From the NCBI GenBank assembly GCA_950097015.1, contig CATNEN010000003.1:3161001-3225000 (forward strand): a DNA stretch of 64,000 nt, in the 5' to 3' direction. Position 1 is the first letter of the stretch, and each line of letters opens with the position of its first letter. The DNA is from Macrostomum hystrix (Eukaryota > Platyhelminthes > Macrostomidae). The notes under the pieces were generated by a model. It was not told where the DNA came from and searched no databases. It saw only the letters and a program-made list of their open reading frames with translations. Shown one piece after another: positions 1 to 10,889 of the stretch. The translations under genes and the position numbers were made by a program.

Positions 1-404
1 CATTCTTAAACGGATTCCTAGGTAGATTCTGTATTCACAGGAAACTGACTTCATTCTTAAGCGGATTCCTTGGTAGATTCTGTATTCACAGGAAACTGAC
101 TTCATTCTTAAGCGGATTCCTTGGCAGATTCTGTATTCACAGGAAACTGACTTCATTCTTAAGCGGTTTCCTTGGTAGATTCTGTATTTACAGGAAACTG
201 ACTTCATTCTTAAGCGGTTTCCTTGGTAGATTCTGTATTTACAGGAAACTGACTTCATTCTTAAGCGGATTCCTTGGTAGATTCTGTATTCACAGGAAAC
301 TGACTTCATTCTTAAGCGGATTCTTTGGTAGATTCTGTATTTACTGGAAACTGACTTCATTCTTAAGCGGATTCCTTGGTAGATTCTGTATTTGATGAAA
401 ACTG
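1..404. repeat. 51-bp minisatellite, about 8 copies
   Basis: The unit is 51 bp and contains AAGCGGATTCCTTGGTAGAT followed by a TGTATTCACAGGAAACTGAC block. Copies differ by one or a few substitutions (GGATTCC versus GGTTTCC, TTCACAGG versus TTTACAGG). The last copy degenerates near position 400. The array begins at the window edge, so its full length is unknown. It lies in the intron downstream of the third AGAP coding exon. Confidence 0.95.
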
Positions 405-596
405 ACTTGATACTTCCTGCACATTTTACGTCAGAAATTTTTCCTTTCAAAATTACGCACACAGTTTAAGGTAAATCTCAGTTTTATCAGTCACCAAATG
501 CAAAAAACTATAAAAGAGTTTTACATAAAATTGTTACCAACGTGAGGCACATTTTATCACATACATTTTTATAATAGCTGAAGTGCATTTTACAAT

Positions 597-662
597 CGGT
601 GTAGGAGAGTTTGAACGTCTGATTCAAGGTCAGGAGTTCGATTCTAGGCAGGATCTAGCCAG
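597..662 (+). repeat. tRNA-derived SINE head fragment
   Basis: A GTCAGGAGTTCGATTCTAGG stretch matches a Pol III B box (GTTCGATTC) and is preceded by a weak A-box-like segment. No SINE body follows. It lies in an AGAP intron. It could also be chance similarity to a tRNA. Confidence 0.4.
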
Positions 663-772
663 GCAGGATGATGAGAAATGAATGTGAAAGAGGAATGTGA
701 AAAATGTAGGATAAGAATTATAGCCATGATTGGAATAACTATCCTAGTTATTGAGATAAATAATAAACAGAC

Positions 773-2832
773 CTTCAGGTGACTCGTCCTGCATATAGGA
801 TCCAGTCAGGTAGCGATGTACCAGAGCAGATTTGCCCGAATGAATCGAACCAACGACACCCTGTGATGAAGGGTGACAGATAAATCAAGCAAAAAGTTAG
901 GATAATTTTAATCTGTTTAGTCAGAAATATGATTAAAGACAAGACAATAAAGTAAAGTAACAAAATCTTACCAGCTTTAGTTCAGGAACATTTCGACTCA
1001 GAGTCCATTCCTGGCTGTTAACGAATGAGTCTAAAATTTCAAGGTCAGCAATGTGAAACTTTAAATAGATTATCTAGAAAAAAGCAGTTCCCATATATTT
1101 TCTGCAAATAGACATTAGTATAACCTATATACAGAGATTGCTTGTGATGTAAGTGATTGATAATTAAGTTTTTTCAACTTTAGTCATAACAGTAAACAAT
1201 AAAACATAAAGAATTTGATTGACAAATATTTTTTAAATACTTTTTAATTATACAAGCCTGTCTGTAAATGCAATTTATACAACTATACAAAAAAATACAA
1301 CAATTTTAAATATAAAAAACATATTGTGAAGGTATTTATTTTAGGCCAGTTGATGAGTTTGGTCAACTTTATTAACCAAATTTTAAATACTAGAATGTTA
1401 AGCTGAACTAAATCGCAAAGGACATTTCATGATACATTTATTGACTCAATATTTCATAATTTTTAAGGATTGAGAGAACAAAACACTTGACTTCTCAGCT
1501 ACAAGGCTAAACTATAAACATTTGTGCATATGCTACTACATTTTAGGCTCTTTCTCGCAAGTAATTGCAAGTAGATGCATATTTACATATCATAGCAATG
1601 CCAGAATTGAATTAAGTTATCAGAAATACATGAGAATAGTATACATAAATACACAAGAATAGAATAGGACATGAGATTTATAATACATTATGTTACATAA
1701 TAATACAATATTAGCAGTATGTCTGTCCTTTTGTTTTGACTTTTTTAGTTGTAAATGCTTGTAGCTTACAACTATTGTAATTCCAATTTTACTACTAAGG
1801 CAGATATATATTATTTGAATCATAATTTATTTGTGACACAAAAATTAAAAGCAAACAAAAAATTAGTGAATGAAATGAAAAATACATTGCATAAAAAACT
1901 AAGTAAGTAAAGCTGGAAGTTACATACAATTATGACATATGAATGTTTGGCTAAAACTATAGGTGTATAGCTTAGGCCTACAATTGTTTAATAGCCTACA
2001 AACTGGGTGCAGATGACGAGAGTCTGAGTTGCAGTCATCATACCATATACAAACTGCTACCTTAGCATTATACATATTTGTCTAAATTGTCTAAATAAAG
2101 TCCAGGCACAAAAAGCATAGGCACAAACCCTCTAGGGATTCATCTGTTTAGGAGTTCACTTTGATGCCAAATTTTTCCTAAACTTATTTTCTAGATCAGT
2201 CACTAAACTAAACTTTTTCTTTTTGTTTATTTCTGACTGTTCTGTATGAATTTGAGCACAGTTTTATATATTAGGCCCTACTTGGTATGGAAAGATCACA
2301 CATACATGCGCAACACCCGGCCGACCCGGCCGAACCGGCCGGGTGAAACGAGGGCCAAGCAAGGTAAGTCGCAAAAACCAATTGACCAAGCGCAAAAAAA
2401 TCAAAGGGGGGACCAAGGGACAAAAAAGTAAGGCGTGAAGAAAAGGAAAAAGGGGAGAGAAAAAGATAGCAAATGAGAGCAAACTAAGTCGTAAATAGAG
2501 CAATGAAATGAACTAAGTCGCAAATGAGAGCAAAAACTAAGTCGCACGGCCGGCTAAGATTTGGGAGGTTGCGCATGTATGAAGATCACATGACATCACC
2601 AAACATTTTACTATGGTGAAAATGTAAACTAGATTTTAAAGACATTTAATGCCAAAGTAGGCTTACCTTCAATACACACAACATGGTCTCGAATACTGTC
2701 TTGGAGTTCACGGTCCTCAATGGCATCAATTAAGTCATAAATAGCATATATGCTTGGATGAACACTTTCAAAGCGTTGAATCTCTTGTTTTATGGCAAGG
2801 GACACACTGTATACAGGGGACGTGTTCGCCAT
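773..2832 (-). CDS. AGAP: AGAP-family Arf GAP (centaurin gamma), first three coding exons, partial
   Basis: This is the N-terminus of an Arf GTPase-activating protein with GTP-binding-like, ankyrin and PH domains. Coding exons on the minus strand are 2832..2667 (start ATG, 55 codons plus 1 nt), 1030..972 and 860..773. Donors are GTAAGC, GTAAGA and GTCTGT; all acceptors are AG and phases match (1, 0, 1). The product contains [36 protein letters not shown] and the P-loop [17 protein letters not shown], which are the family's conserved N-terminal blocks in the right order. G-domain motifs beyond the P-loop, and the PH, ArfGAP and ankyrin domains, must lie left of position 1. Intron 1 is 1.6 kb and holds a MITE-like foldback. 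A non-coding 5' exon may end at 3328, where a GTAAGT donor is seen. Which AGAP paralogue this is cannot be told. Confidence 0.9.
2293..2587. mobile_element. Foldback/MITE-like element with 14-bp terminal inverted repeats
   Basis: CATACATGCGCAAC at 2301-2314 is exactly inverted at 2568-2581, and partial matching (GATC blocks) extends outside it. A second inverted pair (CACCCGGCCG / CGGCCGGGTG) lies just inside the left end. The interior repeats AACTAAGTCGCAAATGAGAG-like segments. The GC-rich ends stand out from the AT-rich AGAP intron 1 around them. No transposase is encoded. Target duplications are not clear. Confidence 0.6.
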
Positions 2833-4672
2833 TAGTGTGTCCCTATCAGTGATTTTATTTCTAAAAATAAGCCAGACGAATGCTTGAAAATGCCGAGACC
2901 TAGGCCTAATAAAAAACCTAGAGTAAGAGTACTAGGCAGCTAAGAAATATGATCAGGCACTGGCTTTGCACATTCAACAAAGAAAAAAATTGCAACTTCA
3001 CTGGTAAAAAAGTGAATACACAGAGCTGGTCTTGAACGTTCTCAGTACGTTCCTGAAAAGGTCTAGCATGCGGTTTCTGCAGCTAATCGGCGTTTTATAG
3101 AGATAGGGCCAAACCTCAAGGTTTAGTAAGCCTTTGATTTGGTCTGCCGATCGCTTTTTCGTAGAAAGATTACCAACTTCGTCAGGCTTAGTTTGTTTAA
3201 GCAAAAAATAGATATACAATTGCGTTTCTGTTAGTTTTTTATTTTAAACAAGATAGCAATCATATTTATTAGATAGCATGTAATAAAGGTTGATATTTTA
3301 GTTATAATTAAAGTTTCGTAAACTTACCGTAAAAAACGTTCAACAGTCTTCCATATTCGTCCGATTCGTTTCAAGTTTCAAGGGCAGCACTGATTTTTTA
3401 AATAAACTTCTTGCTCTTTTATTAAATTTACGACCCGTGGCACGATTTTGCCTTCTTTCAGTCTACAATGCAATGAAATTACACTCAAACTTTCGTCAAA
3501 CCTTCTGATACTTAAGTAATGTTATTATAAATTCTTACTTTTACCTAACGCTAAATTGCACTCACAACAAATTTGTAAAACAAAAATACATTTAATGAAT
3601 TCTGGCTAGATAGCCAATACCGAGGACATAAAAGTGCATGTGTGCGTGAGAATGCGCTTTCTGCAGGCATTTTGGCTGCGTGTATGTGGTTTTGAATTTT
3701 ACGCTCCACGCTTTCTTTGAGCTTTTTAGGATTAATTGATTTTCCAAGTCCCGCTTGTATCTTGGTATCTTGTTGTGGATGAACTAGATAAGTTAACCGC
3801 AGGTAAAGAAAAGAATCGCTACTGAATGTAATTTTTTGATTACAACTACCAACAATTAAAAGAAAAAATATGGTCTTCTATATATTTAACTATTAAATCA
3901 GCATACAGTACAGCAAATAACAGACGCATTTCTGTTAGTCTAAAGGAAAAATGTTGATATAAAAAATGAAAATATGAAGAAACGAGAAATTCAACGAAAT
4001 TAAAAGTTGAAATTCCTATTGGTATAACTATAACTAGTCTCATTTTTAATACGCACATACAAGTAGCTAAAGTAAAAAAATATTTAAACGAAAAACTGGG
4101 CAAGCAAGCCACATGCAAGGATGGATTAAACGCACAATTTAGATTGGTTAGCTTCGTTTTGAGCACATTCATGAAGAAATAGTCATTTTAAAGGATTGAG
4201 AGAGCCGAAAATTAAAACTTGCTTTCTGTTTACTGTTAAACAACCTAATAACATGATACATGCATTCTGCGTGTCAATACACACGTGTACATTAGGCAGA
4301 TTATAGCACCTATGACAAAGTTAATCATCGGATATAGCTAGTCGGATAGTTCCTGGATAATAATATAAAGCCAAAGTCACAATTGTCTAATTCCTAAGTA
4401 GTCAACCGCAGTTTAAAAAACGTACATTCGAATTTTATTGACTGATAAAGATATTAAATAGTAAAGTTGTGTTAGTGAGCGTCACTTTTACGGCAGATTA
4501 TAAGTACTTATTCTTGCTGATTAGGAACTTCTAAAGAGACACTTTCAGTAGGAAAAAACTATGATACCAAAAAAACTTTGTCGGTCGCTTCTTTTTCAAT
4601 TTTCAAACTGGCGTCAAATCACACCGAAGGAAGAATAAAAACAGAGAGTTGAACAACTTCAGTTAACCAGTG
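2833..4672. other. Intergenic, no gene recognised
   Basis: AT-rich DNA between the AGAP start codon and the 3' end of the next gene. A good minus-strand donor (GTAAGT at 3327-3322) suggests a 5' untranslated exon of AGAP ending at 3328. The short open frames here (for example 3846-4172) have no recognisable motif or coding-like base composition. Confidence 0.5.
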
Positions 4673-4678
4673 TTTATT
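4673..4678 (-). promoter_or_regulatory. AATAAA polyadenylation signal
   Basis: AATAAA on the minus strand begins three bases after the TGA stop of the carrier-like gene. This predicts a very short 3' UTR. Confidence 0.5.
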
Positions 4679-4680
4679 TA

Positions 4681-5551
4681 TCAAAGCCTTCTTAGCCGGC
4701 TAGCAATCTGAGCCACAGTTTGAATCGGCGCGCAACTATAAGACACAGGAATTACCATAGACGAGGCGCTGGCAACGCTAGCCAACTCCCATGCGGCCAG
4801 GGGGTGCAGCAGCTGGCTAGCAAGGCAGTACACAGCAGACGGAAAGGCCACCCTGCTTGGCATTCCCGTCAACGACTTCGGCGGTGACGCCAGTCGACGT
4901 GTCAGCAACCAGCGACGCAGTCTGGCAGCGGCAAGGAAGGCCAGCACAAGGGAGCAGTGACGCAGGGCGCGGCCAGCAAAGCCGGCGAAGAAGCCGCGTA
5001 AGCCAGACTCGGCGTAGACTGAGCGAACGGCGGTCAGCAGAGAGACAGGCGAGCCAGCCTGCAGGCTCAATAGCTGGCGCAGTTGTAGCACACGAAGCGG
5101 CTGGGTTACCAAGCAGGCGTAAGCATTGAAACCTAGGATTCGGACTATGTTCCATGAAAGGAAGGATTGCTGCTGCTGCTGCTGCTGCTGGCGTTGCTGT
5201 AGCTGATTTTTAAATCTGCCATTCTGTTTGGGCGGCCGCTGTAACGACAATTGCAAGCCGGCAGTTAGCAGACAATCGCAAAGCAGCCCAATCGGTAAGC
5301 CAGTTAGCACCATTGTCGATAGAGCAGGTCTGGCAGTTGTCATGACAACGTTGAAATCTCCAGCATTGGCCATAGCCAAGACTTGCAGGACACGAAATGG
5401 TTGACCGGCAATGTAAAGCATGGCCTCAACTGGGCCATAGAGATCTGTTTCGGAGTCCGCATCATCACTGCAACCACCTCCGCTGCCGCCGCCGCTACAG
5501 CGAAGAATAAGCCGGTGTAGGACGACCATAACTGCTGGCCAAGCTGTTCGG
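4681..5551 (-). CDS. Mitochondrial carrier-like (possibly MTCH-type) protein, last exon
   Basis: A single long exon opens at a good acceptor (CTATTTTTTCAG, exon from 5551, preceding phase 2) and ends with TGA at 4681. The first ATG in frame is at 5529. It encodes about 289 residues with several hydrophobic segments and two related blocks, GQPFRVLQVLAM and TQPLRVLQLRQLL. Each has the P-x-x-V pattern of mitochondrial carrier-fold repeats; the second is followed by ESGLRGFFAGFAGRAL, resembling the EEGxxGFFAGLxPRxL block of mitochondrial carrier homologs. A polyglutamine run sits near residue 120. The amino-terminal exon was not found; 5588-5826 upstream is minisatellite, so the exon may be further right or non-coding. 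The family call rests on these short motifs only. Confidence 0.55.
5168..5190. repeat. (TGC)n microsatellite encoding polyglutamine
   Basis: A run of TGC/CTG triplets on the plus strand reads as CAG on the coding strand. It gives eight consecutive Gln residues inside a longer QLQQRQ... tract of the carrier-like protein. Confidence 0.95.
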
Positions 5552-5587
5552 CTGAAAAAATAGCGATTTTGTAGTTAAATCTCTCCA

Positions 5588-5826
5588 ACAGATCCATTTC
5601 TCACCCTCCTTCAGATCCATTTCTCACCCTCCTTCAGATCCATTTCTCACCCTCCTACAGATTCATTTCTCACCCTCCTTCAGATCCGTTTCTCACCCTC
5701 CTTCAGATCCATTTCTCACCCTCCTACAGATCCATTTCTCACCCTCCTAAAGATCCATTTCTCACCCTCCTACAGATCTTTTTCTCACCCTCCTACAAAT
5801 CCATTTCTCACCCTGCTACAGATCAA
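5588..5826. repeat. 23-bp minisatellite, about 10 copies
   Basis: The unit contains CCATTTCTCACCCTCCTACA plus GAT. It lies directly upstream of the carrier-like exon acceptor. It is the reverse complement of the array at 7585-7912. Confidence 0.95.
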
Positions 5827-6485
5827 ATTTTCACGAATTAATAATACATTTTAAACAGAACTTAAGTACCACAAAACTTCGCTTTCAAACTTCGCCGATT
5901 TTTGCTGTAATTGGTTATTGTACAAAAATCCTGGACGTTTTCCATATGAAAAAGCACATTATGCTTTTGCAAATTAACAAATCAAAAACGAGTGCTTAAA
6001 ATTTATCTAAAATTTACAAAACATGTATTTTTAATTACAAGTACTTTTAGTTGTACAAAACCGTAAGACATAAAAAACTCAAAATCTGCCATCCATTATT
6101 TGTCTGCTAATTGAATAACTATTTAAACAAAGACAACGATATATTTATAAATACACAAATTACTTGTGGTTGAAAACAACAGAATACCCCGCTAGTTCTT
6201 AGGAACATTCTACCGAAGCACTGTGCTTGACACATTATTAACAAATGGTCTATAAGAAATTGGTGCCTCACTGATTTATAATTCATTCACTTATTTTAAA
6301 ATCATAATATCATAAACGGGTGTTCTGTTATTTTATTGCCTATAAATAAATGTAAATTTTGTGAGCTGTTAACTTATGAACAATGATTTTGCAATTCAAT
6401 GTTCATATTTAGGCTCAAGCACTAAAACCAGGGTCGGCAGCATGGAATGTGAAAATCTGTTTGCGTTGAAAAGTAAACACGAGAC
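5827..6485. other. AT-rich intergenic or intronic DNA, nothing recognised
   Basis: No open frame, RNA gene or repeat could be supported. If the carrier-like gene has upstream coding exons, part of this may be its intron. Confidence 0.5.
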
Positions 6486-6945
6486 AAGAAAATGGAGAGA
6501 TGATACATGTGAGAAATAGGACACGGGAGAGACTTAGACACGGAAATAAAAAGACAGCAGAGATGATACAGCAGAGAGATGAGTGTGGGAGATGAGACAA
6601 GGGAAAGATGAGAATGGGGAGAGATGAGTGTGGGAGATGAGACAAGGGAGAGATGAGACAAGGTAGAGATGAGACAAGGGAGAGATGAGACAAGGGAGAG
6701 ATGAGACAAGGTAGAGATGAGACAAGGTAGAGATGAGACAAGGGAGAGATGAGACACAGGGTAGAGATGAGACACAGGAGAGATGAGAATGGGGAGATGA
6801 GACAAGGGAGAGATGAGACAAGGGAGAGATGAGACAAGGGAGAGATGAGAATGGGGAGAGATTAGACAATGGAGAGATGAGACAGGGTAGAGATGAGACA
6901 GGGCAGAGAGACACGGGGAGAGATGAGACAGGACAGATTAGATGT
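6486..6945. repeat. 16-bp purine-rich minisatellite
   Basis: Units of the type GAGATGAGACAAGGGA are repeated with variants (GAATGGG, GGTAGA, GTGTGG). The plus strand is almost all purine plus T. The open frames on the other strand (MSHLSLVSS repeats) are artefacts of this repeat. Confidence 0.9.
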
Positions 6946-6983
6946 TGGGAACGGCAGGCAAGGGGTAGATTATCGAGCTTGAA

Positions 6984-7025
6984 CTGCTACATCTGGCCCG
7001 CAGGCTACAGGTTGCCGACCTCTTA
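6984..7025 (-). mobile_element. Possible hAT transposon end fragment
   Basis: Read on the minus strand this begins AAGAGGTCGGCAACCTGTAG and continues with a CCTGCGGGCCAGATG block. That resembles the well-known CAGGGGTCGGCAACCT..CCCGCGGGCC terminal repeat of many animal hAT elements. Only one end is seen, and no transposase. Confidence 0.4.
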
Positions 7026-7119
7026 CAACTATTATTTGCACATATTTTTGGACAGGAAAAATCTAAACAGTAAGCACAACAAAAGCAATAGAAAAATTCC
7101 ATAGTCACTTGCGAATCAG

Positions 7120-9984
7120 TCAGACAAAGTCCTCCAATCTGAAAGGGATAGTATTGAACTCTTTAACATAGACTATTTTACTTATCTACCCTGTCCCTAT
7201 TCTACATGTCTACTAAATCTACTTGTCTACCAATTCTACATATCTGCCAAATCTACCTATGTACAAAATCTACCTGTCTACCAATTATTACTACCTGTCT
7301 AGATAATGTAAGAGCAAGTCGTGACACAAACCTGGTCCAATCAGCGGTGCTTCCATACAGGCGATGCTTATAAATATAGTCAATCACAGGGTCAGGCAGC
7401 AAGTAGCGAACACTTTCATTGCGCTGCAGTGTTCGCCTGATCAGAGTTGAACTGATGTCGTTAACTGCCCATTCGGTTACATAAACAATGTTGCGCTGAA
7501 GTTTTAGGAAAGATTTAATTTAACACAAATGTTACATATTTTAGCTTTTAATTATTACTTGGCATCAGTGGCGGAAAAAAATTGTAGGTGGGTGAAAAAC
7601 GGATCTGTAAGAGGGTAAGAAATGGATCTGTAGGTGGGTAAGAAATGGATCTGTAGGTGGGTAAGAAATGGATCTGTAGGAGGGTGATAAATGGATCTGT
7701 AGGTGGGTGAGAAATGGATCTGTAGGAGGGTGATAAATGGATCTGTAGGAGGGTGATAAATGGATCTGAAGGTGGGTAAGAAAGGGATCTATAGGAGGGT
7801 GAGAAATGGATCTGTAGGAGGCTGAGAAATTTACCTGTAGGAGGGTGAGAAACGGATCTGAAGGGTGAGAAATGGGTCTATAGGATGGTAGGAATTGGAT
7901 CTGTAGGAGAAAATCTGAGAAAATTATACGTGTAGTGTGCGTGTGTGCATTGAATGTGTCGCTTAAGTAAAATTATTTGCATAGCATGACGCATACAAAC
8001 CTCAAATGGATTAATAAGATCGAATGTGTGCACAAACTTTTGAGGATCAGAACCTGGACGCGACAGAACAACAATACCGTAGTCCCGCACAATAGACAGC
8101 ATCTAAAATAGTTGGGTTTTGAATAAGTCGTTATTTTAAGTAGATCAAGTACTTAACTGGTAATTTACTGCATCATTATTTTCTATTCAGTCTTTAGGGT
8201 CTAGTTTATTTTTTTATATTTGTAATCCTTCAGATTTATAGTGACCCTTTTTCATTAACAGTATAACTATACCAATTTCCGCCCAGACAATTTTTGCTGC
8301 ACTCGAACGGAGCAACGCAAGCACAGGAAACTCAAGAGCACGGACCAAAGTTTTGATGCGCATCTTGTGAAACAATAATCAAGTCGCCAGCTCTTCAGAA
8401 CGTCGAGATATTCAATGGTTCTGGCCGAAATTAATATTTTTCTCATAAGCGCTAGTGTATTTCATACACCCCTATACACGAACTAGCACTGCGCCTCAGT
8501 GCGGCCTTGCCAGGCCTTCAAAACTTATCAGCATGTCACCCGAATGTGCCTGCATCATTTCCGTTTTCAGTGGTCACCTACGTTCCTTTATCTAGACGGA
8601 CTGCTGGACCTTCAAGGACTACAACAGGTGGAACTAGGCCACAATGGACACCCTGACGCGAATTTCTCAAATTTCACTGATCAAGCCTAAATATTAGGCG
8701 CAGCTCAACCACAGGACACCATCGCCTAGTCTGTCAACCAATCAGTCACGACCCAACGCTGTTAGCATTCGGGCTCTGGCAAAAAGTATTATCGGGAGGA
8801 TTCCCACCTCTTGGTATAAAAACCAAGGTGGCGGCAAAAATTTATATCTAAATATATATAAATTCAAAGCCAAAAGCTAAATATAACACTGGAGCCACTC
8901 ACATCGCTCTCCTGCCAAACATCTTTAATAGCGAAGCTTTGTAACACATCCGCGCCGCATAGAAGCATCGTTTGAATACTAAATCGATTGTCGTCACGAG
9001 TTCGAATCCTAGCCACTAGATCACGAAGCCAGGATAGCTCGTCGGTCTCAGACTTGTTAGTGGACTTATCAAATGAGTCTGATTAGAAATCGAAAAAAAC
9101 TGGTTGTAAATTTGGCAGTCAATAAGTATTGAAACATATATTTTAGCTAGGATGCACATTTCAATGGTTTAAGGTGCATTGCAGTGCAACTCCTCCAGCT
9201 CTAAAATAGTGCTAGATTTGCAGCCAGACGTCCTTTAGAAAGACACTTAACTCTGCATAGCTTCAGCTCACCCAGCTGTTAAATGGATAGCAGCATTAAC
9301 TGGCATAATTAATAGTGGGGCCGCCGTTTGGTCAGCCCATGGACTGAACAGCATTACGCAGCCTTTAGTTGCGCCGCGCAATAGCTGCGGCTGTGCTGTG
9401 GTCTGCGAATCAAACCGAATTAATTTTTAGTTTGAAATAGCTTAGATGCGCAGTCAGTGACACAATGTACCACAGTTATTGTGAGGCGCATTGTAAAGCT
9501 GCGTACAACTGTTCAGTTCATGGACTGTGAGAATTTCTACCCCAAGCCCTAGATAACCATATTGTCAGGTCTCACCATGACGACATCTTTTGCCATTGGG
9601 ACCATTAAATTCGGAATCATCCTCCTCAGCTGGATTTGCTGCCACAATCGCATTGATTTGCTCCTGATAATGCTGCAGAACCTGCCTAGTTGGTGTCCAA
9701 TCCGGTTTAGAACATTCCCATGTGCCAAGTCTAATCCAACTATTAGGAATACCATTGCAGTGGCCACCAGCTGACAATGCTAATTTTAGCATTTCTATCC
9801 TGTGATTGGCTGGCAACAATCCGGCCTTCTTATAGCCATTGGACACTGGCGATAGGATGCCGCCTAGTACACGATAGCGACCGGTGCGCAATAGTGCGTC
9901 CCTGGCCAGTTCAAACATGCGCAGATGCATGTTTGTAACTGGATTGAATGAGCCGCATGCTACTAGTACTATGTTGGTTGACAT
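7120..9984 (-). CDS. NMNAT: Nicotinamide/nicotinate mononucleotide adenylyltransferase, complete, 5 exons
   Basis: The enzyme joins NMN (or NaMN) to ATP to make NAD+ (or NaAD). Minus-strand coding exons are 9984..9576, 9078..8903, 8102..8001, 7495..7332 and 7138..7120. Phases 1, 0, 0 and 2 match and total 289 residues, the family's usual size. The ATG at 9984 has a good context (CAAAAATGT); the longer upstream frame begins with GTG. Motifs: ACGSFNPVTNMHLRMFELA (nucleotide-binding start, with N where many have H), ISPVSNGYKKAGL, LGTWE, MLLCGADVLQSF, YGIVVLSRPG and the signature DISSTLIRRTL near the C-terminus. A hydrophilic insert after residue 110 matches the variable, isoform-specific loop. 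The last exon adds only five codons before TGA. Introns carry a SINE (intron 1), a possible LTR-like piece (intron 2) and two arrays (introns 3 and 4). NMNAT1, 2 or 3 cannot be distinguished here. Confidence 0.93.
7190..7320. repeat. Degenerate tandem repeat
   Basis: About seven diverged copies of a CTACCTGTCTACCAATTCTA-like unit occur in the last NMNAT intron. The CTGTCTA part recalls the TCTAACAG-core arrays elsewhere in the window. Confidence 0.6.
7585..7912. repeat. 23-bp minisatellite, about 14 copies
   Basis: The unit contains ATCTGTAGGAGGGTGAGAAA plus TGG, the exact reverse complement of the unit at 5588-5826. It lies in NMNAT intron 3. Confidence 0.95.
8804..8831. other. Hairpin with TATA-like loop
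   Basis: CCACCTCTTGGT and ACCAAGGTGG pair around an ATAAAA loop, with one unpaired base. It sits at the end of a GC-richer stretch (about 8280-8860) in NMNAT intron 2 that may be a decayed solo LTR or other transposon. No direct-repeat ends were found. Confidence 0.4.
9160..9425 (+). mobile_element. SINE family 2, 5'-truncated copy
   Basis: It shares with the 22430 copy the blocks GACACTTAACTCTGCAT, CACCCAGCTG, CCATGGACTGAACAGC and TGCGCCGCGCAATAGCTGCG. The tRNA-like head is lost or decayed. It lies in NMNAT intron 1. Confidence 0.8.
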
Positions 9985-10889
9985 TTTTGTGGTTGAGAAA
10001 TTATAGTTGTACACACGAATTGGCTGAAACTAAGGTTGATAAGTGGAGGAATACTTAATTATGTATGCAAGAGAACTGAAAGCAGTGCCAAATCATAAGT
10101 GACAGTAGACTTGCAGCCAGTGAGGAGTAATTCTGGTCATCTAATTTTTTTATGGGTTATTTGCAGTTTTTGTTAGTGAAGGATTTTTAAGCTAAGAAAT
10201 TTACAATAAAATGTGCTTTTCTACCTTGTCTGTGTTTTGATGCTTACACTGTATGCTTGTGTTTTGCAAGGGTGAGGAGTTAGACAAAAGGGTGATACTT
10301 AATTGATAATCAAGCCTGCCATTGGTGAGGTCTAGTTTTCTAAACATATTCTTTTCTTTGCTTGTGGCCAGGGACACTTCAGGTGGCGACATTTCCACTG
10401 TAGAAATTATTATCCTATGGTGCATACTTTGGCTTGTGTGTGTGCTAGCTCTATGCTTATTATTTGACTAAGCATTAGACCATTTAATAAGTTCAATTTA
10501 AGTTTACTTTATAAGAGCAACATATTTATTTACTGTCTCTATTGAAGACAGCATTTCAACTAAAAGAAATCATACATAGCAGCAGTTCTAAAAGAGCTTA
10601 TAACCTAGGGCCTAGATGAACCAGTATCTGAAGATAAAATTGTAGAAGTTTTAAATGCCATATTCTTAATGCAGAAATATCCCTAACATAAATTTTGATA
10701 GAGTTCCACAGTAAAATTTTTTTCCCAGATCTGTACTGTACTGTACTTTCCCAAATCTTATCTCCAATAAAAATAGTCCCGAAGAAGGACATGCACAGCT
10801 TCATTCCGCACAATTTCAGGGCTCTGGATGACTAGTGTATTCATTGCTATCCTTGTCCTCTAATTTCTGAGACTTGCCAAACTTGAAGG
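9985..10889. other. Intergenic; small SINE family 1 remnant
   Basis: No gene is recognised. A short piece at about 10095-10145 (GACTTGCAGCCAGTGAGGAG) matches the 3' part of SINE family 1 in inverse orientation. An untranslated NMNAT exon may begin at the CAG before 10028. Confidence 0.5.

Noticed and set aside
9985-10014. NMNAT start at 10014
   Set aside because: The codon is GTG. The ATG at 9984 has a better context and gives the usual N-terminus length.
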